Below, piece by piece: positions 1-8,266 of a DNA stretch of 64,000 nt. The stretch's first letter is position 1. Each line of letters starts with the position of its first letter. Source of the stretch: Candidatus Bathyarchaeota archaeon (GTDB lineage Archaea > Thermoproteota > Bathyarchaeia > Bathyarchaeales > Bathycorpusculaceae); NCBI GenBank assembly GCA_026014545.1, contig JAOZIH010000001.1, positions 335,808 to 399,807 of the forward strand, given 5' to 3'. The notes beneath the pieces were generated by a model that worked only from the letters and a program-made list of their open reading frames with translations, searched no databases and was not told the origin of the DNA. The translations under genes and the position numbers were made by a program.

Positions 1-768
1 CAAGTCCACAGCCGAGATAACCGCGGCCTTCAAGCCATATTTCTCTCTGAACAGGGGCAAGCTTGGCTTTTTACCGCCGCCCCAAGGCCAAATCATGTTA
101 GCCGCGTTTTTTCCTTCTAGCTGGCGCGCTACATTGACTGGGTGCGCTTCCAGTATAGTCTTCGATTTTAGCATCGCCTCGCTCAATAAGGCAGCGGCCT
201 TTTGCGCAGCTTGCAGCTTGGCTTTAGGCAAAACCTTTGAAACTTCTGTGCCCACAACATCATGCGGTGGCGCGCACTCCACATGAAGAGCATACGGCGA
301 GTTTCTCAGAATTAGAAAATGCCTGTAATCTAACCCTGGATAAAACTCGATTTCACCCTGTTTTTCGCAGGCGCTCTTAACGGCTTCGATGAGCGGCACA
401 GCATCCTTGCTTGTTATGTGCCCCGCTGAGTAATCAGCTAGCACACCATCTTTTTCAGTTACTAAATTGCACCTGAACGCTACATCTTCCTCTTCCAGCT
501 TGATGCCGCGTGCAGCCGCTTCAAGAGCGCCTCTGCCCGTGTAGCACTGCTCAGGGTTGAAACCCAGCGCGGAAAGGATAGCTACATCCGAGCCTGAACT
601 CAAGCCATCAGGCACTGTTCTGAGAAGACCGCTTCTGCCCTTTGCCGCTATAGCGTCCATGTTTGGTTTACGTGCTACTTGAAGCGGCGTCATGTTCCCC
701 AATTCAGGAATGGGGTAATCCGCCATTCCGTCCCCTACAACAACCACGTATTTCATGTGTTTACTCAT
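1..768 (-). CDS. apgM: 2,3-bisphosphoglycerate-independent phosphoglycerate mutase, archaeal type (3' end off the window)
   Basis: Interconverts 3- and 2-phosphoglycerate in glycolysis and gluconeogenesis. The first 256 codons are present and the gene runs off the left edge. Reading from ATG 768, the protein begins MSKHMKYVVVVGDGMADYP, the metal-binding N-terminal motif of the alkaline-phosphatase-like archaeal iPGM family. It is followed by LSSGSDVAILSALGFNP, where the serine of GSDVA is the expected nucleophile, and then YTGRGALEAAARG. An in-frame ATG at 756 is an alternative start. A TATA-like stretch on this strand near 855-863 could drive it. Family assignment is secure; the catalytic C-terminal half is not visible. 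Confidence 0.93.
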   Translation of the reverse strand, partial: MSKHMKYVVVVGDGMADYPIPELGNMTPLQVARKPNMDAIAAKGRSGLLRTVPDGLSSGSDVAILSALGFNPEQCYTGRGALEAAARGIKLEEEDVAFRCNLVTEKDGVLADYSAGHITSKDAVPLIEAVKSACEKQGEIEFYPGLDYRHFLILRNSPYALHVECAPPHDVVGTEVSKVLPKAKLQAAQKAAALLSEAMLKSKTILEAHPVNVARQLEGKNAANMIWPWGGGKKPSLPLFREKYGLKAAVISAVDL

Positions 769-1007
769 CTTAAGTGGCTTCCTTGATTGCGTGCAGCAAT
801 TTAGCTCTGAAATTGCCGCATGCTTTTGTTTCAAGAGGTATCTGTAACACACATATTTAACTTTCATTTGCCCGTTCTTCCCGTTTCTAACGGCAAATGC
901 ATCAAAAGCAGTGGACTATAAGCAAGCATAAACCCCTTGCCCAAGCTTCATATGAACGTATTTATAAAGGGACTATAAGCATCGCCGTGCACAACAATCC
1001 CAAAGCT

Positions 1008-2294
1008 CTATTCAAGTTTGCCCATAAGATAGGTGGAAAAGGCTTTCACAACCCTAACCCGCAATGTCTTGCCAAGCAGGTTTTCTGGGCTTTTAATAAC
1101 CACAGGTTTATAGGCGAAGTTTCTGCCAATCCAAGAGCCAGGAATCTTTCCACGTTCATCCACGAGAACCTCGCCAGTCCAGCCAATCCAACGCTTATTC
1201 CTCTCCAAAGCAACGCGTTTAGCCAGCTTAGCCGCTTCAGCGCTTCGCCGCTTAACCTCCGCGGCATCCACAAAGGCATCTTGCATCGCAGCCGCTGCCG
1301 TTTGCGGTCTAGGGAAAAACTTCGAAACATTAACAATGTCAGGCTTCACGGCTTCAATCAGCTTAAGCGTGTTTTCAAAAGCCTCACGTGTTTCGCCAGG
1401 AAAACCGCATATAACATCCGTAGCCAAGTTAATCTCTGGAATCGCAGCCCTAAACGCAGCCACTATCTCTTTAAAATCTTTGGCAGTGTAAAATCGCCGC
1501 ATCCGCCTCAGAACATCATCATCACCGCTCTGCACCGGCAGATGCACAAACTTGAATACTTTTGGATTTTTGAAAGCCTCAATTAACTCGCTTAAGATGT
1601 CAGTAACCATATTCGGCGTCATCATGCCGACACGCACTCGAAAATCTCCGTCCACCTCACATAGCGCTTTAAGCAACGCTGCAAGATTCGCGCCAACATC
1701 CCTTCCATAACAAGCCGCATCCTGAGATGTAACCCAAAACTCCTTCATACCAGCAGCCACATCCCGCCGCACTCTCGCGACAAGCTCATCAACAGGGTAG
1801 CTTCTCAAACGGCCCCGCGCAAAAACAACACAGCAATAAGTGCACGCGCCCAAGCAGCCATAATTAATAGGCAAGATGCTTATCACATTGCTCGACTTCA
1901 CCCGTGGTAGATCCAGCGCTGGCATAGCCTCTGAAGCATCGATTAACACGACGCCTTTTTCACCTCTCAAAACACGCTCCACCGCCTCAACAATCTTCTT
2001 GCCTGCAGCAGGCCCAACCACGCCATCAAAACGCACTTCACGCTGCAGCCTCTCGAAATTGATAAGCGGCAAACAACCTGCGACAATCACTTTCTTCCCA
2101 GCGGTAACACGGCGCAAAGCCTCAATCATACGGTTCTCCGTAGGTGCCTTAACAGCACAAGTATTGTAGACAACCACATCCGCCTCCGAGATAGAACCCG
2201 TCAGCTTGTATCCAGCATCCGCTAAGCAACCCGCCAGAACCTCGCCGTCAGCCAAGTTCGACGAGCAACCGAAACTTTTCACGAAAACACGCAT
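1008..2294 (-). CDS. MiaB-like tRNA methylthiotransferase (archaeal e-MtaB/CDKAL1 type)
   Basis: Predicted radical SAM enzyme that adds a methylthio group to t6A at position 37 of tRNA. The N-terminal UPF0004 domain carries the cluster-binding cysteines (FGCSSNLADGE, NTCAVKAPTE, AGCLPL). The radical SAM motif GCLGACTYC (CxxxCxxC) lies near residue 150. A C-terminal TRAM-like domain begins near GWTGEVLVDERGKIPG. I place the start at ATG 2294 because the protein then opens MRVFVKSFGC as family members do; the open frame extends upstream to 2327 without support. A T/A-rich promoter-like stretch (2328-2340) precedes it. Function is family knowledge; the target tRNA set is not visible. Confidence 0.92.
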   Translation of the reverse strand: MRVFVKSFGCSSNLADGEVLAGCLADAGYKLTGSISEADVVVYNTCAVKAPTENRMIEALRRVTAGKKVIVAGCLPLINFERLQREVRFDGVVGPAAGKKIVEAVERVLRGEKGVVLIDASEAMPALDLPRVKSSNVISILPINYGCLGACTYCCVVFARGRLRSYPVDELVARVRRDVAAGMKEFWVTSQDAACYGRDVGANLAALLKALCEVDGDFRVRVGMMTPNMVTDILSELIEAFKNPKVFKFVHLPVQSGDDDVLRRMRRFYTAKDFKEIVAAFRAAIPEINLATDVICGFPGETREAFENTLKLIEAVKPDIVNVSKFFPRPQTAAAAMQDAFVDAAEVKRRSAEAAKLAKRVALERNKRWIGWTGEVLVDERGKIPGSWIGRNFAYKPVVIKSPENLLGKTLRVRVVKAFSTYLMGKLE

Positions 2295-2501
2295 CTTCAC
2301 ATCGCAATACCTTAGATGCTTTAACAATAAATAAAAACATAGAGGTCTCTTTCAAACAGAATTTACATGAAACTGCAACATGCCCTGTAGAATATTTATA
2401 AGCTAAGTAACAAACATAATTAAAACATATTTAATCCATAATATATAGAAGTATAACCAAAAAACACGATTTGATACCTCACCAAAGGGAGAGGAAACCA
2501 G

Positions 2502-2657
2502 ATGAAACTAATCACTCTATATCTACCTGAAACTTACATAAAAGCTTTAGACCAACTCGTGGATGAAAGATTCTACCCAAACAGAGCAGAAGCCATCCGT
2601 GTTGCCATCCGCGATTTAATTAGCGCTGAAGTTTGGCGGAGGAAATCCGTTGACTAG
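2502..2657 (+). CDS. small ribbon-helix-helix DNA-binding protein, CdrS-like
   Basis: A 51-residue protein beginning MKLITLYLPETYIKALD, with the RHH pattern: a beta strand, then two helices including PNRAEAIRVAIRDLI. Proteins of this length and pattern include the haloarchaeal CdrS regulators of cell division, but RHH proteins are numerous and the match is only by pattern. A strong Shine-Dalgarno (GGGAGAGG, 2487-2494) precedes ATG 2502, and A/T-rich TATA-like sequence lies at 2420-2455. Its stop codon overlaps the start of the next gene by 8 bases, so the two are probably translated together. Too short to appear in a long-ORF scan. Confidence 0.75.
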   Translation: MKLITLYLPETYIKALDQLVDERFYPNRAEAIRVAIRDLISAEVWRRKSVD

Positions 2658-2949
2658 ACATCCACCTGATGAAATTGCCCCGAAATGCCCCGTTGACTTA
2701 GAGGAAGCGTACAAAGTGCGAGCCGGTGCGGTGGAATTGCTGGAGAAAAATACTCTTGCCATCTGCGGCGCAGATCCTGCAGTTGTCGCTAAGGCGGATG
2801 TTGCAGCCGTTGTGGTTCAAGAAAAAACTGAGCAGAGTGAACTGGAGAAAATTATGTCTGAACTTTATGATTTGGAGGACTGCGCCGCGCAGGAGAAACC
2901 GTTAAAGATCGATTTGGATCTGAATCTCTACCAGATGGAGACGCCTTAG
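2650..2949 (+). CDS. acidic hypothetical protein coupled to the RHH gene
   Basis: A 99-residue protein starting at TTG 2650, inside the end of the RHH gene. It is acidic, with many Glu/Asp and few aromatic residues, and contains Asp/Glu-rich segments (SELYDLEDCAAQE, KIDLDLNLYQME) and an Ala/Val-rich middle. I recognise no domain. The 8-base overlap with the upstream DNA-binding protein suggests translational coupling and a shared job, perhaps as a binding partner of the regulator, but this is inference from position only. No signal peptide or membrane segment is visible. Confidence 0.6.
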   Translation: MTRHPPDEIAPKCPVDLEEAYKVRAGAVELLEKNTLAICGADPAVVAKADVAAVVVQEKTEQSELEKIMSELYDLEDCAAQEKPLKIDLDLNLYQMETP

Positions 2950-3002
2950 GCTCCCTTTTTTCTTTTTCATTTGTTATTTTTTGAGGAAAGTATTATTTTT
3001 CT

Positions 3003-3734
3003 GTGCTAGATTATAAGCTGCTTATGAGCCGGCTTGCAGCGGAAATTAGGGAAGAGTTAAAGGCTATAGCGGATGAGGAAACTCGGCGTAGTTTTCAGCG
3101 TTTCTTCAAAGAAGAAGTTGCGTGTTATGGAGTAAAAGCCGATGAGGTCCACAGAATCGCAAGGAAATATTGGAGAAAAGTAAAAGTCCTCGGTAAGGCA
3201 GAGATTTTCGCGCTTTGCGAAGAGTTGCTGCGTTCGGACTGCACTGAAGAAGCCTTCGTGGCCTGTTATTGGTTACCAAATCTCATTGCAGCGCTTGAGC
3301 CAGCTGATTTAGCAGTTTTCGAGGGCTGGATTGAAAAATACCTTAACAATTGGGCTAAATGTGATAGCTTCTGCACGCGCACCATTGGCAGCCTAATACA
3401 GAAGCATCCAAGCGCCATAGGCGAATTGAAAAAGTGGGCTAAGTCTAATAACCGATGGCTTAAACGTGCAGCGGCCGTGTCACTTATATATCCAGCACGA
3501 AAAGGCGAATTCTTAAACGTGGTTTTTGAAATAAGCGGCATACTTTTGGAGGATGGGGATGACATGGTGCAGAAAGGCTACGGCTGGCTGCTCAAAGAAG
3601 CAAGCAGAAAGCATCAAAAGGAAGTCTTCAACTACGTGCTGAAAAACAAGGCGCGGATGCCGCGGACAGCTTTGCGTTACGCCATTGAATTTATGCCGAA
3701 AGAGCTTAAGGCAGAAGCCATGAAGCGAGATTGA
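3003..3734 (+). CDS. AlkD-like DNA alkylation repair protein (HEAT-like repeats)
   Basis: A 243-residue all-helical protein of the AlkD family, whose members excise alkylated bases such as 3-methyladenine or 7-methylguanine. Family-type features visible are the N-terminal FKEEVACYGVKADEVHRIARKYW segment (shown here in part), WEIYxx-like blocks around NNWAKCDSFCTRTIG, SNNRWLKRAAAVSLIYPAR, and a C-terminal KKGYGWLLKEAS-like stretch (MVQKGYGWLLKEAS). Start taken at GTG 3003; an ATG at 3024 is possible. It ends just before an intergenic region containing a copy of a dispersed 55-bp repeat. Family assignment good; substrate inferred. Confidence 0.85.
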   Translation: MLDYKLLMSRLAAEIREELKAIADEETRRSFQRFFKEEVACYGVKADEVHRIARKYWRKVKVLGKAEIFALCEELLRSDCTEEAFVACYWLPNLIAALEPADLAVFEGWIEKYLNNWAKCDSFCTRTIGSLIQKHPSAIGELKKWAKSNNRWLKRAAAVSLIYPARKGEFLNVVFEISGILLEDGDDMVQKGYGWLLKEASRKHQKEVFNYVLKNKARMPRTALRYAIEFMPKELKAEAMKRD

Positions 3735-3795
3735 TTTGCACTGTTGCATATGCGATTTAAAATTCATGTTTTAGTTGCAGAAAGCTACGATGGCG

Positions 3796-3850
3796 ATAGA
3801 CCCTCTATAGGTTTCTGCAATGAACCACTAATATGCGCCAAATATGAAGG
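3796..3850. repeat. dispersed 55-bp repeat, copy 1
   Basis: A 55-base sequence beginning ATAGACCCTCTATAGG and ending GCGCCAAATATGAAGG. It matches 34940-34994 on the same strand with two mismatches. It lies between the converging AlkD-like gene and PHP gene. It contains the palindrome CTATAG and an imperfect stem (AGACC with GGTTTCT). No open frame or terminal inverted repeat is seen. Confidence 0.9.
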
Positions 3851-3967
3851 CACAGTTTTATGATAGCCCAGCTACTGCCTGGACTATTAGGCTTGAACAG
3901 CAATGTAAAAGCCTGCGGCATCGAAGGAAAAAATTTTAGGTTATAAGCGTGGCTGCTTCGTTTCTAT

Positions 3968-4627
3968 TTAGTTTGATTTAGAACCTACCTTCTTTTCTTT
4001 AAAGTAGTGATAGTACATTTCAAGTTTCAGCCGAAGCGGTACAGACGCGCCAAAAGGTTGACAACGCCCAGCTACAATCGCCTTCATAACCGCGTCAACA
4101 TCAAGCTGCGCGTCAACAAGCGTGTAGGCGTAGCCGATTGCCGGCGCGTAGTGCGCATCGGTTCCAGCAACGCGTGGAAGCTTTAGCTCCGCGGCGATTT
4201 CCTCAGCCTTCCGCACGCTACGCTTGAACGGCGCTGCAGAGGCATTAATGGTTTCGACGGCGTCAAACGTGTCTGAAACATGTTTGCCTAAGCTGCCTTT
4301 AAAGAGTGCAAAGGGATGGCATGCAACTGCTAATCCGCCTGCGCTGTGGATTCGGTCAACTGTTTCTTCTGCGCTTAAGCCTTTTGGCATGGGTTCTTGC
4401 ACGTTAAGGGCGATTATGTGGCCGTTGCGGCTTGAAACTTCCACGCCGGGAATAATGAGCAGGTCTGTTTCTTTGGCTAGTTTCAATGCGCCTTCAACCG
4501 TGTTGTGGTCTGTTATGGCTACTGCGGTTAATCCGCGTTTCTTAGCGTAAAAAACAAGGTCTTTAGCCGTAATTAATGAGTCGCGGGAGTAAATTGTGTG
4601 GACATGAAGGTCGGCTTTAACTTGCAT
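3968..4627 (-). CDS. PHP-domain metal-dependent phosphoesterase
   Basis: A 219-residue PHP-superfamily protein. The start reads MQVKADLHVHTIYSRDS, with the metal-binding HVH motif and the following serine/aspartate. Further ligands are visible in ITDHNTVEG, IPGVEVSS, a His in VACHPFALF, and GTDAHYAPAIG. Family members hydrolyse small phosphoesters such as histidinol phosphate or nucleotide bis-phosphates; this stand-alone short type has no assigned substrate. It is followed downstream by the first repeat copy and lies 24 bases downstream of metG, so the two may share a transcript (metG end 4652, this start 4627). Confidence 0.88.
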   Translation of the reverse strand: MQVKADLHVHTIYSRDSLITAKDLVFYAKKRGLTAVAITDHNTVEGALKLAKETDLLIIPGVEVSSRNGHIIALNVQEPMPKGLSAEETVDRIHSAGGLAVACHPFALFKGSLGKHVSDTFDAVETINASAAPFKRSVRKAEEIAAELKLPRVAGTDAHYAPAIGYAYTLVDAQLDVDAVMKAIVAGRCQPFGASVPLRLKLEMYYHYFKEKKVGSKSN

Positions 4628-4651
4628 TGCCTGTTAATCACTGATCCCTTT

Positions 4652-6385
4652 TTAGAGTGGCTTAGCCGGTTTCTCGCGGATCTTTGCCAGCATCTCGTCA
4701 AGTTTCTTCTCGTCCGCATCTATTTTTCTGAAGAGCGGTGTTGCCTTAGCTATTTTATGTCCAGCAGCCAGCGGCTTTAATGCTTCTTCCCAAATGCTCT
4801 TGTGAACGCTTCCAGAAAGGTTCAGTGTTTGCCAGAGCTGCTCGGCTGTCGATGGCATGAACGGCGCTGAAACCACTGCGATTGCCTTTACGATTTGTGC
4901 GGCTACATACAGGATGGCTGCTGCTCGCTCCTTGTCTGTTTTGATCAGGTTCCACGGCTCCTTCTCATTTAAATATTGGTTCCCAATGCGGCCTATGCTT
5001 ATCAGCATGTTTGCAGCAGATTGCAGTTTGGCATCTTCGAACTCTCGAGCGGCTTCCTCCACTTTCTCTTTAACTGTCTGCATAACTGCCTCGTCGTCAG
5101 GTGTTAGTTTCTGCGGCTGCGGAATTTCACTGTTGAATCGAGCGTTTATGAAGCTTAAGGTTCTGTGAATGAAATTGCCCAAGGTGTCGTTCAAATCTGC
5201 ATTTATTTTTTCAAGGAAGAAATCCCATGAAAAGTTGGTGTCCTTAGTTTCTGGACGCGTGACCATCAGGAAGAAGCGCCAGTAATCCGCGGGAAACAGC
5301 TCGAGCGCCTCGTCTATCCATATGCCAATTCTCTGGCTTTTGGATGCTTTTTCGCCTTTGAACTGGAGGAACTCGGTGGCTGAAACGTTCCATGGAAGAT
5401 TATAGTCTTCTCCAGTGGCCAGCAGCAGCGCAGGAAGAATTATGGTGTGAAACGGAATATTGTCTTTTCCAACGAAATACAATGTCTTAGCGGACTTGTC
5501 AAACCAGAATTCACGCCACTTTTCAGGTTCGCCAATGCGCCTGCAATACTCTATGGTTGCGGAAACATAGCCTAAGACGGCGTCAACCCACACGTAAATG
5601 GTTTTGCCTTCTGCTCCTGGAAAAGGCGCTGGGATTCCCCACTCCACATCCCGCGTAACCGCACGAGGCTTCAAGCCTTCCTTTATCCAGTTTAAGCTAA
5701 AGTTCTTGGCGTTTGCTGGAAGCTGCTGATTATTCTTGATGTACGTGGTAAGTGGCTCTGCGAACTTTGAGAGGTCAATGTACCAGTGCCGAGTGGTCTT
5801 AACCGTGGGTGCGTTGCCGCAGATGACGCAGCGCGGCTCTATTAGGAAAGTGGTTTCCAGAAGCCTGCCGCACATGTCGCATTGGTCGCCGCGAGCTCGC
5901 TCATAACCGCAGTATGGGCATTTGCCCTCCACGAACCTGTCGGGCAAAAAGCGCTGGTCATGCTCACAGTAAAGCATCTGCGTTTCCTGGCTAAAGATAT
6001 ACCCATTCCGATAGATTTTCATCAGCGTTTCCTGCACGAATTCTTTGTGCACTGGGCTTTCGGTGCGCGTATAATTATCAAAGGAAATACCCCAACGCTG
6101 GAATAGCTCGGCTACACGCGCGTGGTTTCTATCAGTCAAAGCTTTCGGCGTTATTCCCTGCCTGAGCGCTTCGACTTCGATGGGCGTGCCATGCTCATCT
6201 GAGCCACTTACTAATAGCACCTCGTCCCCGCGCAGTCGATAATAACGGGCGGCTACGTCTGCGGATAAAATTGAGCCTACAAGATTGCCCAGATGCGGGA
6301 TTACATTAATGTAAGGCCAAGCGGATGTGACTAGAACTTTTCCTAATTTAACGGCACTCTCCAAGTGATTGCGTCTATCGTGCAA
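4652..6385 (-). CDS. metG: methionyl-tRNA synthetase
   Basis: Class I aminoacyl-tRNA synthetase charging tRNA-Met. The HIGH-equivalent motif is in PYINVIPHLGN. A zinc-binding insert with knuckles CPYCGYERARGDQCDMCG and RCVICGN follows. WYIDLSKF and YVWVDAVLGY are typical family blocks, and the KMSKS equivalent is EKASKSQRIG. A C-terminal anticodon-binding helical domain is present, but there is no EMAP/Trbp111-like tRNA-binding domain at 577 residues. The start is TTG 6385; the conserved core begins at KVLVTSAWPY about 15 codons in, so an internal start is possible. The PHP gene follows closely on the same strand. Confidence 0.95.
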   Translation of the reverse strand: MHDRRNHLESAVKLGKVLVTSAWPYINVIPHLGNLVGSILSADVAARYYRLRGDEVLLVSGSDEHGTPIEVEALRQGITPKALTDRNHARVAELFQRWGISFDNYTRTESPVHKEFVQETLMKIYRNGYIFSQETQMLYCEHDQRFLPDRFVEGKCPYCGYERARGDQCDMCGRLLETTFLIEPRCVICGNAPTVKTTRHWYIDLSKFAEPLTTYIKNNQQLPANAKNFSLNWIKEGLKPRAVTRDVEWGIPAPFPGAEGKTIYVWVDAVLGYVSATIEYCRRIGEPEKWREFWFDKSAKTLYFVGKDNIPFHTIILPALLLATGEDYNLPWNVSATEFLQFKGEKASKSQRIGIWIDEALELFPADYWRFFLMVTRPETKDTNFSWDFFLEKINADLNDTLGNFIHRTLSFINARFNSEIPQPQKLTPDDEAVMQTVKEKVEEAAREFEDAKLQSAANMLISIGRIGNQYLNEKEPWNLIKTDKERAAAILYVAAQIVKAIAVVSAPFMPSTAEQLWQTLNLSGSVHKSIWEEALKPLAAGHKIAKATPLFRKIDADEKKLDEMLAKIREKPAKPL

Positions 6386-6437
6386 TGAAATGTAACAACT
6401 ATTACTTAATTATGACGCTGGAGGCCATCTAAAAGTT

Positions 6438-6971
6438 TCAAGTTACTTTTACCACTATGGTCTGTGAGAGATAATTGAACGCCCGCTGCCGACTTTTCGG
6501 ATAAAGCACCCAGCCTAAAATGCAGTCTAGCGGAAGCAAGAAAGCTTTGCCCACGCTTTCCAAGGCAGCATTGCTAAACCCGATTGCGCCGCCATCCAAA
6601 CGCACCACCTTTATCTGCATGATCATCTTTCCCAGCGATTGCCCATAAATGCCCTCCATGAGCACCCAATACAGGAAGTATAAGACGCCGCCTGCGTTAA
6701 AGAAGGGAATCCAGTTAGGCCAGCCTGCCAGCGAAAAGCCAGCAAGCAGATTGAACAGGTTTAGTATGCCTATTGCTACGCCTATTATTATGACGTCTAT
6801 TAACCATGCAACAAACCGCTCTCCCCAAAACGCCAACTTCAACCCCGACGCGATAACTTGTGACTTCGCTGGTGGTACCGCAGAGGCTGCCGCTGTCACT
6901 ACGGCTCCGCAAGCTGGGCAGTATTTTGCTCCTTCAGGAAGAGCACTTCCACATTTGATACAATGAGTCAT
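6438..6971 (-). CDS. zinc-ribbon plus RDD-family membrane protein
   Basis: A 177-residue protein with an N-terminal zinc ribbon (CIKCG...CPACG, residues 4-22) and then an RDD domain. The RDD arginine and aspartates appear in WGERFVAWLIDVIIIG. About three hydrophobic helices follow, then the family-typical GQSLGKMIMQIKVVRLDG. RDD proteins are integral membrane proteins, some with a transport role; no substrate can be assigned here. It lies upstream of metG on the same strand with a 52-base gap. Confidence 0.8.
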   Translation of the reverse strand: MTHCIKCGSALPEGAKYCPACGAVVTAAASAVPPAKSQVIASGLKLAFWGERFVAWLIDVIIIGVAIGILNLFNLLAGFSLAGWPNWIPFFNAGGVLYFLYWVLMEGIYGQSLGKMIMQIKVVRLDGGAIGFSNAALESVGKAFLLPLDCILGWVLYPKSRQRAFNYLSQTIVVKVT

Positions 6972-7151
6972 GATTATGGCTCCTAACTCAGCATAAGAGG
7001 GTTAAAGATATATTTCCTTTTTCACTCCTCAATGCCTACGCGTGCGTTAAAAATTATCCTCACAAAATGGTGCAATGCGCTTTGCATGAGCGCTTCGCTA
7101 ACATTGAGATATAACCGTTATTGCCCAAGCCAGCTTGACCACGCGGTTTTC

Positions 7152-7742
7152 TCATGCTTGCGCTGTAATAACGTAGTGATTGCGCCCAATGTCTCTTATG
7201 CTTTCAATCTTGAAGCCTGCTGCTTCTATGAGGCTGGCAGCCTGCTCTTCGTTAAACCGTATCCACACGGGCGGACCAAACACGGTGGGCTTCTTCTTCC
7301 AGTCTACATTAACAAGCTTGCCGCCGTGCTTAAGCATCTGCTTAGCGTTGCGTAAAACCTTCGCTGGATCCTTAAAATCATGAAGTACCGTGCTGTAGAA
7401 AATAATGTCCGCGCATTCATTGCAGAAAACAGTATCCTCAGCCGCGCCAACTACCGCGTAAATGTTTTTCAAGCCTTCTTGTGAGGCTTTACGTTTTAAG
7501 CGTTCAATAGCCGCCGCGTCCACATCTACAGCGTAAACTTTGCCTGTTTCACCCACGATTCTGGCGGCTGGCAACGTGAAGAAACCGTCGCCGCAGCCTA
7601 TATCCATAAACACCATGCCAGCAGCTAAGCCTATGCTCTCCAAATTAAGCTTCGGGCGACGCCACTTTCGCAGCACGCCTTCGCCACAGTGGATGTGCTC
7701 ACCCATATAGTTTACCTTTTCAGGTGTTTTATTCTTCTTCAT
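7152..7742 (-). CDS. class I SAM-dependent methyltransferase
   Basis: A 196-residue methyltransferase. SAM-binding motif I reads MVFMDIGCGDGFFTLPA, the acidic ribose-binding residue is in VYAVDVDAAAIERL, and motif IV is DIIFYSTVLHDFKDP. The substrate is not identifiable. The ATG at 7742 lies inside the end of the upstream 46-residue gene (14-base overlap), and that gene abuts another small protein, so these three form a tight operon. A conserved-looking N-terminal VNYMGEHIHCGEGVLRKWRR precedes the SAM core and may be a substrate or lid element. Confidence 0.82.
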   Translation of the reverse strand: MKKNKTPEKVNYMGEHIHCGEGVLRKWRRPKLNLESIGLAAGMVFMDIGCGDGFFTLPAARIVGETGKVYAVDVDAAAIERLKRKASQEGLKNIYAVVGAAEDTVFCNECADIIFYSTVLHDFKDPAKVLRNAKQMLKHGGKLVNVDWKKKPTVFGPPVWIRFNEEQAASLIEAAGFKIESIRDIGRNHYVITAQA

Positions 7743-7869
7743 GGCGCTTCATAACCTTAGGCATCTTCCACTGCATCTTCGACATTGCTTCCTTCATCAT
7801 ATCCATCAGCGCCTCGTTAACTTCCATCTCTATCGTCACTTTTACGCGGCCCTTCTTTTCCTCAGACAC
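7729..7869 (-). CDS. 46-residue charged hypothetical protein
   Basis: A short gene reading MSEEKKGRVKVTIEMEV, then a Met-rich helix (ALMDMMKEAMSKMQWKMPK) and a charged end. GTG 7869 is chosen because a very strong Shine-Dalgarno (GGGAGGTGAT, matching the 16S anti-SD) sits seven bases upstream; TTG 7872 is too close to it. The SD overlaps the stop of the preceding gene and its own stop overlaps the methyltransferase start, so the operon is translationally coupled. Function unknown. The methionine-rich amphipathic helix suggests a binding or partner role, which is inference. Confidence 0.65.
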   Translation of the reverse strand: MSEEKKGRVKVTIEMEVNEALMDMMKEAMSKMQWKMPKVMKRHEEE

Positions 7870-7873
7870 CAAA

Positions 7874-8146
7874 TCACCTCCCTTCCCTTCTCAGTTTATT
7901 AAGCAATAAATCATCAAGCACGCGTGCCGCTTGCTTATGGGTCAATTCCAAATTAATTTCCATTTTATAGTGAAATTTGCCGAGCCGGCGCGTTTTTGCA
8001 TGAAAATTCGAAATCCGCCCTTCGTTTTCCAACTCCTGAAGCTGCCGAGCCAAATAATACGAGATTACACGCGGCGCCAGCAGCTCAAAAATGAAAGCGC
8101 CTTTTATCAGTAGACTGAAAAATCTCTGCCGCACCCGAGTTGACAT
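7874..8146 (-). CDS. 90-residue basic hypothetical protein
   Basis: Start chosen at ATG 8146 because GGAG lies 8 bases before it; the frame extends upstream to 8188 but without a site. The protein begins MSTRVRQRFFSLLIKG and contains a hydrophobic stretch (AFIFELLAPRVISYYLARQL), then a basic KTRRLGKFHYKME segment and a charged helical end. I recognise no family. It is the first gene of a three-gene operon with the 46-residue protein and the methyltransferase. The hydrophobic stretch is short for a membrane span, so a soluble helical protein is more likely. Confidence 0.65.
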   Translation of the reverse strand: MSTRVRQRFFSLLIKGAFIFELLAPRVISYYLARQLQELENEGRISNFHAKTRRLGKFHYKMEINLELTHKQAARVLDDLLLNKLRREGR

Positions 8147-8266
8147 GTGCTTCTCCTTCTCCAAGCTTAATCTAAAACAAATTCGCAATTACACCTTGTT
8201 TAATAGTACGTAAATCGATTTTAAGCTTGTGCATACGTACATAGCAGCATCGAAGGGTGAGCAGCA

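Noticed and set aside
897-1586. Plus-strand 229-codon frame across the MiaB-like gene
   Set aside because: It runs antisense to a well-supported tRNA methylthiotransferase gene and its translation has no recognisable domain.
3796-3850. The 55-bp repeat as a C/D box small RNA
   Set aside because: Fragments such as AATGAAC and ATGAAGG are close to but do not match C (RUGAUGA) or D (CUGA) boxes in a plausible arrangement on either strand.
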